Positions 7,326 through 14,640 of a stretch of 18,175 nt of DNA are shown here, piece after piece. Origin of the DNA: Candidatus Adiutrix sp. (lineage in GTDB: Bacteria > Desulfobacterota > Desulfarculia > Adiutricales > Adiutricaceae). The notes under the pieces are model-generated. The model was not told the DNA's origin, did not search any database, and worked only from the letters and a program-made list of their open reading frames with translations. Numbering within the stretch: position 1 is the first letter of the stretch; every line of letters begins with the position of its first letter. The position numbers and the translations under genes are program-made. Where the stretch lies: positions 1-18,175 of the forward strand of contig JAITBV010000025.1 of NCBI GenBank assembly GCA_031283395.1. The letters are read 5' to 3'.

Positions 7326-9527
7326 TTAGTCCAAATTCAGGGTCACTCGGGTCCGGTCCAGCCTGACCTTCAATTCTATGCGTCGGCTGGCCTGGGCGGC
7401 CGCTTTTTTCTGGTCCGGGGTTTGGCGGCCTCCGGCTTCCTCTTCGGCCGGGTCGGGCCCCAGGCCGAAAGTCGACAGGGCGATGGCGGAGCCCCGTTCG
7501 TATAGAAGGGCGGCCAGGGTCCGGGCCCGGGCCTGGCTCAGTTCATAGTTCCGCTTCACCTGGCCGGAGAGGTCGGTGTAGCCGTAGATGGTCAGGGATA
7601 CGGCCAGGCCCATTGGTTCGGCCAGTTTTTCCAGGGCCACCAGGTCCTCCACGGCCCGGTCCAGCAGATCGCGGTCTTCGGGGATGGGCTGGTCCCCGCC
7701 CACCGGAAAATGGATGATCACGCCGCCCAGGGCGGCCAGGAGTTCCTTGATGCGCCGGGATTCTGCGTCGTCCTCCAACTGGCTCAGGTCCAGCCGGCTG
7801 ATGCCGGAGAGGGCCAAGGCCCTTTCCTTCAAGGTTTCCCGCCAGGCCAGAGAGGCCTGGCCGGACAGGCGCAGGGCATTGTCACGGTCCAGGTTGGCCA
7901 GGACTCCCGTCTCCTCGTCGGTCAGGTCCTTTATGAGTATGGCCCTTAAGCCCGGCATGGATCTTAGGGTGTCGTGGACCGTGAGGACCCAGTTCAGGTC
8001 GGCCCGGCCCCTCAAAGTCAAAAGGCTTTCGTTCCAGTCGAAATCATATTCCAGGGTCTCGGGCCGGTCGGCCAGGACCTGGGCCGCCCGCCGTTCCACC
8101 AGTTCCGGGTCCTGGGAGAGATAGGGCAGATAGGTCAGGCGCACCAGAGCCTCGTCCAGGCCCAGGGCGGCCAGTTTCTCGCCGGGGCCATCGGCCATCT
8201 CGTCCTTCAGGAAAGTCAGTTCCCAGATTCCGTCCGGCCTCCGCCCTATGTGGACCGGGGACAGGCCGGGGCCGACGGCCTCGTCGTAGAGACGTTTTTC
8301 CAGCGCGGCGTAGCCGCGCTGGAGGGCTTCCTCGGCTTCGGCCTTAAGGCGGCCCTGGCGGCTCTGATAGCCCAGGTGGATGATGGGGCCCAGGACAAGG
8401 GCCGCGATCAGGGCCGGCAAAAGAAAGGCCGATAACGGCAGCTTCCGGCCTTCATCTTTCAGGCGGGAGACCAAAAGTCCTTCGAGGAAGTGGCGGCATT
8501 TCTGAAAAGGTTCCAGGTCGCCCCGGAAATCGTCCAGCTCATCGGCCAGGTCCACGATCAAAAGTTCCAGGAGGGTCCTCATGTCCTGGCGGAGTCCGGG
8601 CGGGGCCTGGCCGCGCACCACGCAGGCCAGGTAAACTTCCGGTCCCTGGACCACGCAGATATGGACATCGCCGAAGGTCAGGTCGTTCAATTCGCCTTCG
8701 GCGAAACTGTCGGAAACAAATTGCTGCAGGGCCGTGAACATGGCCGCCACCTGGTCGCCGGAGGCGTCCCGGGCCTGGACGTTTTCATGGACCAGGTGGA
8801 TGAGGGCGGTGCCGGTCCTGGTGTGGACGAAGAAGACCTGCTCCACCTGGTATTCCAGGCTGTTTAAAAGGGCCACTTCGCTGAAGGAGCGGCCGGTGCG
8901 CAGGGCTGTCAGGCGCCATTTGAGGCCGGAGAGGGAGAAACTCTTCTCCACCAGACGGTTGAAGTCCTGGAGCATGCCCCTAAGGCTCTCGGCTATGGAT
9001 CGGCGGATAGCCGGGCCCATGACCGGGAAGAGGTTGTCGGCCAGCTCGGCCGGGTTGCGGCGGACGGAACCGCGGAGGATGCGCTCGACCGTGGCCGAAA
9101 GGACCGTGTCCAGCTTCTGGTCGGCCTGGGTGCGCAGGAACAGGGCTTCGGTCACCACCGGGCTCAGGGTCCGGGCCAGGAGTTCCGGGTCGTCCACCTT
9201 TTCCCAGAGACGCGCCAGCCCGTCGATCTCCCGGCCCAGAAGAAGATGGCGCAAACGGGCCATTTCCGCATCGTCCCCACCCGGGTCCGGGGCGCCATAG
9301 ACCCTGGCCGAGGCTGGGGGCGAAGACGGAGGCGGGGCGGGGCTGGGGGTTTCGGGGGGCCGGCCGGCCGCGGGCGTGATGGCGGCCACCTGGGCCAGGA
9401 GCCTGGCTTCCAGATCGTCCGGGGACGCGGGGGCTTTCGAGGGGTCCGGGGCAACGGCCGCCGGGACCGAGCCCTGGACTTCAGCCCGCTCCGCGACTGG
9501 CCCGGCCTGCCACTTGATGATGCTCAT
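7326..9527 (-). CDS. Membrane protein: roadblock/longin-like region, TM, BON-like repeats, OmpA domain
   Basis: 733 residues. Seen: a Pro/Ala-rich N-terminal linker (1-90), helical region (90-215), a mixed alpha/beta region (about 222-330: EQVFFVHTRTG, then FGDVHICVVQG, VYLACVV) that resembles roadblock/longin folds used by small-GTPase regulators, one transmembrane helix (about 364-387, LSAFLLPALIAALVLGPII), two BON-like repeats (about 495-535 and 550-585: LRGRADLNWVL, LSGQASLAWRE), and an OmpA-like domain (about 600-727: IYGYTDLSG, YELSQARARTLAALL). Predicted topology: residues 1-363 cytoplasmic, the rest periplasmic and bound to peptidoglycan. The adjoining gene is the small GTPase, so I infer a wall-anchored receptor or regulator for it. 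The roadblock-like call is by pattern and not proven; TM and OmpA are firm. It starts 28 nt after the coiled-coil gene. Confidence 0.85.
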   Translation of the reverse strand: MSIIKWQAGPVAERAEVQGSVPAAVAPDPSKAPASPDDLEARLLAQVAAITPAAGRPPETPSPAPPPSSPPASARVYGAPDPGGDDAEMARLRHLLLGREIDGLARLWEKVDDPELLARTLSPVVTEALFLRTQADQKLDTVLSATVERILRGSVRRNPAELADNLFPVMGPAIRRSIAESLRGMLQDFNRLVEKSFSLSGLKWRLTALRTGRSFSEVALLNSLEYQVEQVFFVHTRTGTALIHLVHENVQARDASGDQVAAMFTALQQFVSDSFAEGELNDLTFGDVHICVVQGPEVYLACVVRGQAPPGLRQDMRTLLELLIVDLADELDDFRGDLEPFQKCRHFLEGLLVSRLKDEGRKLPLSAFLLPALIAALVLGPIIHLGYQSRQGRLKAEAEEALQRGYAALEKRLYDEAVGPGLSPVHIGRRPDGIWELTFLKDEMADGPGEKLAALGLDEALVRLTYLPYLSQDPELVERRAAQVLADRPETLEYDFDWNESLLTLRGRADLNWVLTVHDTLRSMPGLRAILIKDLTDEETGVLANLDRDNALRLSGQASLAWRETLKERALALSGISRLDLSQLEDDAESRRIKELLAALGGVIIHFPVGGDQPIPEDRDLLDRAVEDLVALEKLAEPMGLAVSLTIYGYTDLSGQVKRNYELSQARARTLAALLYERGSAIALSTFGLGPDPAEEEAGGRQTPDQKKAAAQASRRIELKVRLDRTRVTLNLD

Positions 9528-9555
9528 GCGGATTTCTCAGCCTTTGGCCGGGCGT

Positions 9556-10347
9556 TCAGTAGTTGTCCGCACTGCCCAGACGCGCCACCTGGGGCAAGTC
9601 TTCCCGAAACTCTTCCCGGGTTTCCTCCGGGGCCGGCTGGCCCGCGGCGGCTTCCGGCGTTTCTTCCAGGGCGCCCGCCAGGGCTTCGGCGTTCCAGGGC
9701 TTGGCCAGGCCGCCCACGGTTTCGGCCAGGAGACCGGACAGGGCGGCCCGGTAAACCATGTCGTTGCGGATCTGGATGTTGGTCTTGGCCAGGGCCCTTA
9801 GGGCATCGGAGTATTTGCGCTCTATCTTGTCGGTCAGGCTGGCGCTCTCGCCCATAAGGAGGGTCCTAAGGTCGCGTTCGGCGGAATCCAGAGTCTGGGA
9901 GAGATGGGCCAGCTTGCGTTCAAAGCCGGCCGCAGCCGCGGCCAGATCCGAGGCCAGGCGGGCGGCGGACTCCTGGCGTTCCCGCTCCTCGTTTTTCACG
10001 GCCTCGATCCTCTCCCGCTGCTCCTGCTGCCAGACTTCCGCCCTTTCCCTCTGTTCCCCGGCCAGGGTTTCGTTCCGCTCCTGCCGTTCGGCTTTCAGAG
10101 CCGCCTCGCGCTCCTCGCTTTCCCGCCTTAGGCGTTCCAAAAGGCCGGACACCTCGCTTTTCATGAAGTTTTCCAGGGAGTCGAGGCGTTTCTTGAAAGA
10201 ATCACGGACATCGCTGATTTCCTGGACAAAGCGTTCTTCCTGTCTTTTGAAGCGGATCTCCATGTCTTTCAACTGGGCGCCGAAGAGTATCTCCCGCACC
10301 TGGTCCATGGGGGCATTGGCCGCTGACTGTTCCCGGTTGTTGTCCAT
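9556..10347 (-). CDS. Coiled-coil protein of the GTPase operon
   Basis: 263 residues. A long charged coiled coil covers about 28-190 (heptad-like runs rich in Glu, Arg and Gln, e.g. EERERQESAARLASDL). The N-terminus (MDQVREILFGAQLKDMEIRF) and the region after the coil (IQIRNDMVYRAALSGLLAETVGGL) look conserved-domain-like. The C-terminus is acidic and Pro/Ala-rich. No signal peptide or membrane helix, so cytoplasmic. I chose the ATG at 10347 because GGGGAGA sits 5 nt upstream; the in-frame ATG at 10443 would add 32 residues with no good ribosome site. First gene of the operon. From memory it resembles coiled-coil families that travel with small GTPases and OmpA proteins in cyanobacteria, but I cannot check that here. 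Probable scaffold or effector for the GTPase. Confidence 0.8.
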   Translation of the reverse strand: MDNNREQSAANAPMDQVREILFGAQLKDMEIRFKRQEERFVQEISDVRDSFKKRLDSLENFMKSEVSGLLERLRRESEEREAALKAERQERNETLAGEQRERAEVWQQEQRERIEAVKNEERERQESAARLASDLAAAAAGFERKLAHLSQTLDSAERDLRTLLMGESASLTDKIERKYSDALRALAKTNIQIRNDMVYRAALSGLLAETVGGLAKPWNAEALAGALEETPEAAAGQPAPEETREEFREDLPQVARLGSADNY

Positions 10348-10449
10348 AATTCTCCCCTGTCCTGTTTTCCAGATGTTCAGGCTTATGGCGTTCAGGGCGG
10401 GTCCGGCCGTCTGGCCTCCGGGCCCGGCTGATGTGTTTACCAAATAACT

Positions 10450-10478
10450 ATAATACTCTATAAACGTTAAATTTTCAA
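10450..10478 (-). promoter_or_regulatory. Sigma-70-type promoter of the GTPase/OmpA operon
   Basis: On the minus strand, -35 TTGAAA (10478-10473) and -10 TATTAT (10455-10450) are 17 nt apart, about 100 nt before the chosen start of the coiled-coil gene. The -35 overlaps a block (TCAAGTTAAGG on the plus strand, 10475-10485) that is also found next to the promoter of the SPOR/VWA/OmpA gene. Confidence 0.7.
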
Positions 10479-10546
10479 GTTAAGGCCGCTACGGTTCAGG
10501 TGCCCTGGCGGGCCAACCACCAGCCAGGCCCCCTCCCCTGGCCGGG
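10475..10546. repeat. Intergenic repeat, copy 2 (three conserved blocks)
   Basis: Holds TCAAGTTAAGG (10475-10485), GGTGCCCTGGCG (10499-10510) and CCCTCCCCTGGCCGGG (10531-10546), matching copy 1 at 3602-3657 in order and orientation. The spacer here also carries an inverted repeat, CCTGGC (10504-10509) / GCCAGG (10523-10528), and a GGGCGC/GCGCCC pair follows directly (10544-10549 / 10556-10561). Confidence 0.5.
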
Positions 10547-10625
10547 CGCGAGGCAGCGCCCCTAAATTATTAGTTTCATCCATAGTTATACAGGCTTTAT
10601 AAACCAAATAACAGGGTGGTTTTAT

Positions 10626-10654
10626 TTGACAAACCAGAATACAACAGTTATCAT
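10626..10654 (+). promoter_or_regulatory. Sigma-70-type promoter of the methyltransferase gene
   Basis: Consensus -35 TTGACA (10626-10631), a 17-nt spacer and -10 TATCAT (10649-10654). Just upstream is an inverted repeat, AAACCA (10601-10606) / TGGTTT (10617-10622), which could be an operator. A second TTGACA at 10714-10719 has no matching -10. Leader to the ATG is about 100 nt. Confidence 0.7.
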
Positions 10655-10764
10655 TTCGCCATTAAAGCATGCTTTATCAAAAGTAACCTTTACTATAAAT
10701 TTGGAAATGATCGTTGACAATTTAGCTTTCTTACAGGGTTGGGCATTGACGGCGGAGGCGGGAT

Positions 10765-11730
10765 ATGAAGTTGTTATTTGATATAGTCAAAAAGACGGCT
10801 CCGACTCTAAAAGAACGAGGATTGACAATAAAGGGTGTAATGCAAAGAGCAAAAAGAAGAACAGACAACGACGAGTTCTATACTAGATATGAAGACATAG
10901 AAAAAGAATTATCCATGTATCCCAAAAATATTTGGAAAAACAAAACCGTGTTTTGTAATTGCGATGACGCCGTTGATAACAACGAAAAAAATACATCCGC
11001 GTTTGCATTATACTTCCTACGGAACTTTAAAGAACTTAAATTGAAGAAATTGATATGCACCCATTATAGCGGTGTTGTGGATTTATTTAATCAAGGGGCA
11101 ATGGGCTATGTATTCACAAAAACCGGGTTTAAAGAAGTAAAAGATTTAAATTCTCTCAAAAAATATCCTCCAAATTATGCCGGCAGTTTTGATGACGAGC
11201 TATCGTTAGAAATATTGAAGAAGGAAGCGGATATAGTTTGCACTAATCCGCCATTTTCAAGAGCGATAGATTTTTGGAAGATACTCATTGAAAGTAAAAA
11301 GCGGTTTTTGATTATTTCTAATATTGCAATTCCATTAACAACGGCATACCTCCACTATTTCAAAGACAAGAAAGCATGGGCGGGATTCAACAGAATTGAT
11401 TGGTTTTTAACTCCCAGAAGAGAGTTAACAGAGGCGTCCGGGCATTGGTTTACAAATATCCCTATAAGAAACAGACCGAAATATACGCATCTTAAAATAG
11501 TGCCATTAAAGGATATACCAGAAAAATATAAAAAATATGATGATTCAAAAACGCTATTAGTTGACCAGGGATATATACCATACGATTATAAAAAGCCTTT
11601 TGGCGTATCCACTCGTCCAATACTAAATGGCTTATTGGAAAAGGGGTATAAGATAATTCAAGATAAAGAATACTATCCGTATATAGACGGCGTAAAGAAG
11701 TATTCAAGAGTGCTGGTTCAAAAGGGTTGA
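10765..11730 (+). CDS. EcoRI-type adenine-specific DNA methyltransferase, apparently orphan
   Basis: 321 residues. Resembles the EcoRI methylase family (N6-adenine methylation of DNA using S-adenosylmethionine). Seen: an N-terminal block NDEFYTRYEDIEKEL (about 35-49), KTVFCNCDD (about 60-68), and the catalytic NPPF (in ADIVCTNPPFS, about 155-165), the class-specific [DN]PP[YF] motif. Length matches the family. The start has GGAGG 6 nt upstream. Base composition is sharply AT-rich, with many ATA, AGA and AAA codons, unlike every neighbour, so recent transfer is likely. No restriction endonuclease gene lies beside it: the flanks are non-coding and then host genes. It is a solitary methyltransferase, either a protective remnant or an epigenetic regulator. 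Target sequence cannot be told from this sequence alone. Confidence 0.9.
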   Translation: MKLLFDIVKKTAPTLKERGLTIKGVMQRAKRRTDNDEFYTRYEDIEKELSMYPKNIWKNKTVFCNCDDAVDNNEKNTSAFALYFLRNFKELKLKKLICTHYSGVVDLFNQGAMGYVFTKTGFKEVKDLNSLKKYPPNYAGSFDDELSLEILKKEADIVCTNPPFSRAIDFWKILIESKKRFLIISNIAIPLTTAYLHYFKDKKAWAGFNRIDWFLTPRRELTEASGHWFTNIPIRNRPKYTHLKIVPLKDIPEKYKKYDDSKTLLVDQGYIPYDYKKPFGVSTRPILNGLLEKGYKIIQDKEYYPYIDGVKKYSRVLVQKG

Positions 11731-11957
11731 CAAATTTGTACAAGTCAAATTTTCGCCAGCCACCAGCCTGAAGCCACGCCCAGGGATTCCGGGCCGTCCG
11801 GCCGCTGAGGGGGAAGCCCAGGGCCTTTTACGGAGGGCGGCGGCTCGCCAAAACCGCTTGATTCAATTATCATCAAATCCAGAGGTGAGGCGTTCAGGCC
11901 CCATTTTCAAGGCCGCGTTTTCTCCAGGCCCTATAAAGCTCCCCTTAAAATATTCCC
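11731..11957. other. Non-coding stretch after the methyltransferase
   Basis: No gene and no convincing terminator seen. AT-rich sequence ends at about 11752. The palindrome ACAAATTTGT (11730-11739) straddles the methyltransferase stop, inside a TTGAC/GTCAA inverted pair. CCAGCCACCAGCC (11756-11768) nearly repeats CCAACCACCAGCC at 10513-10525 on the other side of the insert. Confidence 0.45.
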
Positions 11958-13403
11958 TTAGGGCGAGACGCGGTATTCGTTCAATTTGTTGCGGAGGGTG
12001 CGCACGCTGATGCCGAGCATCCTGGCGGCGTGGGTACGGTTGCCCTCGGTCTCCTTCAGGGCCTGGCCAATCAGGCGGCGTTCCATGGCCTCGATGGTCA
12101 TCAGGCCCTCGGTAGCCTCCGGGGAAACCGGGGGAACCGGGGGAAGCCCGGCCAGGAGATCCGGGGGAGCCCCGGCCGGGTCGGGCCGAGCCTCGGGGAC
12201 CGGAACCCCGGAGGCGGGCACCCGCTCCAGGGCGGCCAGAAAGCCCGCCTCGTCCATGAACAGGTCGCCCGGCTCCACCTCGGGCCCGGCGGCCAGAAGC
12301 ACGCCCCGGGCCACGGTGTTTTCCAGTTCCCGGATATTGCCGGGCCAGTCATAGGCGGCCAAGCGGGCCAGGGAGGCGGCGGACAGGGCGGTGACGTTCT
12401 TGTCGTTCTGGCGGGCGTATTTCCGCCGGAAATGGTCGGCCAAAAGGGGCAGGTCGTCCAGCCTCTCCTTCAGGGGGGGCAGGAAGAAGGGGATGACGTT
12501 CAGGCGGTAGTAAAGATCGGTGCGGAAGCGGCCGCTGTCGGCCCAGGCCTTAAGGTTGCGGTTGGTGGTGGCCAGGACCCGGACATCGACCTTCTGGGGC
12601 TCCTTGCCGCCCACCCGGTCTATCTCGCCCTCCTGGAGCACGCGCAGGAGCTTGGCCTGGAGGGCCAGGTCCATTTCGCTTATTTCGTCAAGGAGGATGG
12701 TGCCGCCGTCGGCCAGTTCGAACTTGCCCTGCTTCCTGGCCACCGCGCCGGTGAAAGAGCCTTTTTCATGGCCGAAGAGTTCGCTCTCCAAAAGATTTTC
12801 CGGCAGGCTGGCGCAGTTGACGGCCACGAAGGGCCCGCCGGCCCGGGGCGAATGCTGGTGGATGAAGCGGGCCAGGAGTTCCTTGCCGGTGCCGCTTTCG
12901 CCCTGGAGCAGCACGGTGGAAGGCGAGGCGGCCACGGTGCGGGCCAGTTCCAGAAGGCGGATCATGCGCTGGTTGCGGGTCAGCAAGGGGCGGTCGCTTT
13001 TTTCCTCCCGGGGCGGAAGGGCGGCCGGGGCGGAAGGCCCGGCCGCCAGGGCCCGGTCCACGGCCTGTTCTATGACCCCGGCCGGAAAGGGTTTCAGCAG
13101 AAAATCATGGGCGCCCTCGCGCATGGCCTCCACGGCCGTCTCCACCGAGCCGTGGGCGGTCATGAGGATGACCGGAAGGCCGGGGTCGCGCCTTTTCAGG
13201 GCCTTGAGCACCCCCAGGCCGCCCTGGTCTTCCAGGCCGAGGTCGCAGATGACCAGATCGAAGCGCCGGCCGAGGGATTTTTCCAAAGCCTCCCGGCCGC
13301 TTTCGGCCAGCTCCACCGCGTGGCCCAGCCGGGTCAGGGCCGTGAACAGGGCCTGCCTCAAGTGCCGCTCGTCATCGGCCACCAATATCGATCTGACGCT
13401 CAT
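11958..13403 (-). CDS. NtrC-family sigma-54-dependent response regulator (FlrC/FleR-like)
   Basis: 481 residues. Activates sigma-54 RNA polymerase. Seen: a receiver domain (1-120) with D10/D11, phospho-acceptor D54, T82 and K104; a AAA+ domain (about 138-375) with Walker A GESGTGKE (168-175), GSFTGA (215-220, variant of GAFTGA, the sigma-54 contact loop) and Walker B GGTILLDE (233-240); a Pro-rich linker (about 395-430); and a Fis-type helix-turn-helix (about 436-480). All active-site residues are present. It lies 13 nt after the histidine-kinase-like gene, with a GAGGA ribosome site 10 nt before its ATG. The pair arrangement resembles FlrB-FlrC/FleS-FleR flagellar regulators, but no flagellar gene is in the window, so the target genes are unknown. 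Confidence 0.93.
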   Translation of the reverse strand: MSVRSILVADDERHLRQALFTALTRLGHAVELAESGREALEKSLGRRFDLVICDLGLEDQGGLGVLKALKRRDPGLPVILMTAHGSVETAVEAMREGAHDFLLKPFPAGVIEQAVDRALAAGPSAPAALPPREEKSDRPLLTRNQRMIRLLELARTVAASPSTVLLQGESGTGKELLARFIHQHSPRAGGPFVAVNCASLPENLLESELFGHEKGSFTGAVARKQGKFELADGGTILLDEISEMDLALQAKLLRVLQEGEIDRVGGKEPQKVDVRVLATTNRNLKAWADSGRFRTDLYYRLNVIPFFLPPLKERLDDLPLLADHFRRKYARQNDKNVTALSAASLARLAAYDWPGNIRELENTVARGVLLAAGPEVEPGDLFMDEAGFLAALERVPASGVPVPEARPDPAGAPPDLLAGLPPVPPVSPEATEGLMTIEAMERRLIGQALKETEGNRTHAARMLGISVRTLRNKLNEYRVSP

Positions 13404-13416
13404 TATAAACGCTTCC

Positions 13417-14499
13417 TCAATTCAAGGCGCCGGACTGGCTTTCGGGTATATAGGGCAGGCGCATGGTCACCCGGCCGCCCAGGTCCAGGTCCGTGCCCAG
13501 GGCCAGGGAGCCCTGGTGGGCCAGGACGATGCGCTGGCTGACCGGGAGCCCGAGGCCCAGGGGCTGGGCCTTGGTGGTGCTGAAGGGGCTGAATACGGTC
13601 TTCATGCGCTCCATGGAAAGGCCGGGGCCGGTGTCGGTGATGGATATCTCCACCTGGCCGGGCTTGTCGAGCTCGAATTCCAGGAAAATGCGGCCGCCCT
13701 TGGGCATGGCCTCCACGGCGTTCAACAGCAGGTTCAGGAAGACCTGCACCATCAGGCCGCGGTCCACCTCCACCCGAACCTCCTTCTGGGTCACCAGAAC
13801 GCCTATGTTGCGCTCCTTGAACAGGGCGTTCATGGCCCCCAGGGCCTCGTCGACCAGTTCCATCAGGGGGTGGGGGGCCAGCTCCAGGTTCAGGGGCTGG
13901 GCCATGGATTCAAAACTGCTGAGGTATTCGTTGACTTCCCGGACCCCGAAGCGGATGCGCTCGATCAGGTCCACCAGGGCGCTGTCGCCGGCCTCCTCCA
14001 GCTCCCGCTCCACGATGGAGGCGTAAAGCTCGATGCCGGCCAGGGGCCCGGTGACCTGGCGGCTGACGGCCTGGAGCGCGACCGCGGTCTCGTCCAGGAC
14101 GTCCGGGGGCGCGGCCGGGAGGGGCGGGGCGGGCTGGCCCGCGGCCAGGATAAGCCCCGCCTCGCCCCAGGGCAGGTGGCGCACCTGAAAGGCCAGGGGC
14201 CGGCCGTCGAGGGGCGAGGGGAGGGTCACGCCGCGGCTGCGGCTGCCTAAGGATTCCAACTGGAAGGCCCCGGCCAGAAGGGGCCGGAGACTCTCCGGGA
14301 GGCGGAAATCGTCCGTCTCGGTCAGGCCCAGGCGGCGGCAGGCTTCGTCATTGGCCAGGAGGATGCGGCCCGAACGGTCAAAGACCACCAGGCCATAGGG
14401 CACCTGGTCAAACAGCAGGGGCCAGAGTTCTCCGGGGAGTTCCGGCCGGGACCACAGCTCGGGGGCCAGTTCGCGATCGTCTAGTAAGGTCAGGTTCAT
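13417..14499 (-). CDS. PAS-histidine-kinase-like protein lacking the H-box histidine
   Basis: 360 residues, soluble (no membrane segment). Seen: a PAS-like region (about 25-120), a dimerisation-helix region (about 137-200) and an ATP-binding domain (about 210-348) with N box NLLLNAVEAM (256-265), G1 DTGPG (289-293), F box FSPFSTTK (303-310) and G2 GLGLP (315-319). The H box, normally HEIRNPL, reads RQVTGPL (147-153), so Arg147 (CGC) replaces the phospho-acceptor His and no other His is near. If this is correct, it cannot autophosphorylate in the usual way; it could act as a phosphatase, an allosteric partner or a degenerate regulator. A perfect AAAGGAGG (14511-14518) lies 11 nt before the ATG, and a sigma-54 promoter lies further upstream. 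Operon with the NtrC-type regulator downstream. Confidence 0.88.
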   Translation of the reverse strand: MNLTLLDDRELAPELWSRPELPGELWPLLFDQVPYGLVVFDRSGRILLANDEACRRLGLTETDDFRLPESLRPLLAGAFQLESLGSRSRGVTLPSPLDGRPLAFQVRHLPWGEAGLILAAGQPAPPLPAAPPDVLDETAVALQAVSRQVTGPLAGIELYASIVERELEEAGDSALVDLIERIRFGVREVNEYLSSFESMAQPLNLELAPHPLMELVDEALGAMNALFKERNIGVLVTQKEVRVEVDRGLMVQVFLNLLLNAVEAMPKGGRIFLEFELDKPGQVEISITDTGPGLSMERMKTVFSPFSTTKAQPLGLGLPVSQRIVLAHQGSLALGTDLDLGGRVTMRLPYIPESQSGALN

Positions 14500-14540
14500 G
14501 AGGGCGTCAGCCTCCTTTCGGTTTTCACACGAGGAAGGAT

Positions 14541-14558
14541 AAGCAACTAGAGTGCCAA
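14541..14558 (-). promoter_or_regulatory. Near-perfect sigma-54 (-24/-12) promoter of the two-component operon
   Basis: Minus strand reads TTGGCACTCTAGTTGCTT. This matches the -24/-12 consensus (TGGCAC, N5, TTGC) with ten bases between GG and GC. Transcription would begin near 14532, about 33 nt before the kinase-like gene's ATG, with the AAAGGAGG in the leader. A sigma-54 activator is therefore itself made from a sigma-54 promoter, so the operon is either autoregulated or driven by a higher-level activator, as flrBC is in known flagellar cascades. Confidence 0.85.
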
Positions 14559-14600
14559 TTTCCTAGGGCGAAGGGCCATTTTTTTGACAGGGCCCGGCTC

Positions 14601-14629
14601 TTGGTTCCCGGCCGCAACCATGTTATTAT
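14601..14629 (+). promoter_or_regulatory. Probable promoter of the polyprenyl synthase operon
   Basis: -35 TTGGTT (14601-14606), 17-nt spacer, -10 TATTAT (14624-14629). The predicted start is near 14636, only 4-5 nt before the ATG at 14641, so the transcript would be close to leaderless. A separate TTGACA at 14584-14589 has no -10 at the right distance. It is back-to-back with the sigma-54 promoter. Confidence 0.5.
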
Positions 14630-14640
14630 GGCCTGATAAA

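Larger units (their letters stand above)
10348..10764. other. 417-bp intergenic region at the edge of the AT-rich insert
   Basis: No gene is seen here. It holds, left to right, the leader and promoter of the GTPase operon (minus strand), the conserved intergenic blocks, a GC-rich inverted repeat (10544-10561), and then an abrupt change to AT-rich sequence at about 10561 that continues into the methyltransferase gene and carries its promoter. ACCAAATAAC occurs twice (10439-10448 and 10603-10612). Confidence 0.6.

Noticed and set aside
10348..10443. Upstream ATG for the coiled-coil gene at 10443
   Set aside because: The first 32 residues look like translated leader, the proposed -10 lies only a few bases upstream, and the internal ATG at 10347 has GGGGAGA before it.
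11730..11749. Intrinsic terminator after the methyltransferase
   Set aside because: ACAAATTTGT and the TTGAC/GTCAA pair are short and AT-rich, too weak to call a terminator.
10348..11957. Complete restriction-modification system or transposon around the methyltransferase
   Set aside because: No endonuclease, transposase, integrase, tRNA target or terminal inverted repeat could be found in the flanks.
12030..14250. Long plus-strand open frames (503 and 576 codons) opposite the two-component genes
   Set aside because: They lie antisense to genes with clear, complete protein families. The translations are Gly/Arg/Ala-rich with no domains, as expected from high GC codon bias.
14584..14640. Non-ATG start of the polyprenyl synthase at 14584 (TTG)
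   Set aside because: The codon falls within the putative promoter region and adds residues not typical of the family.
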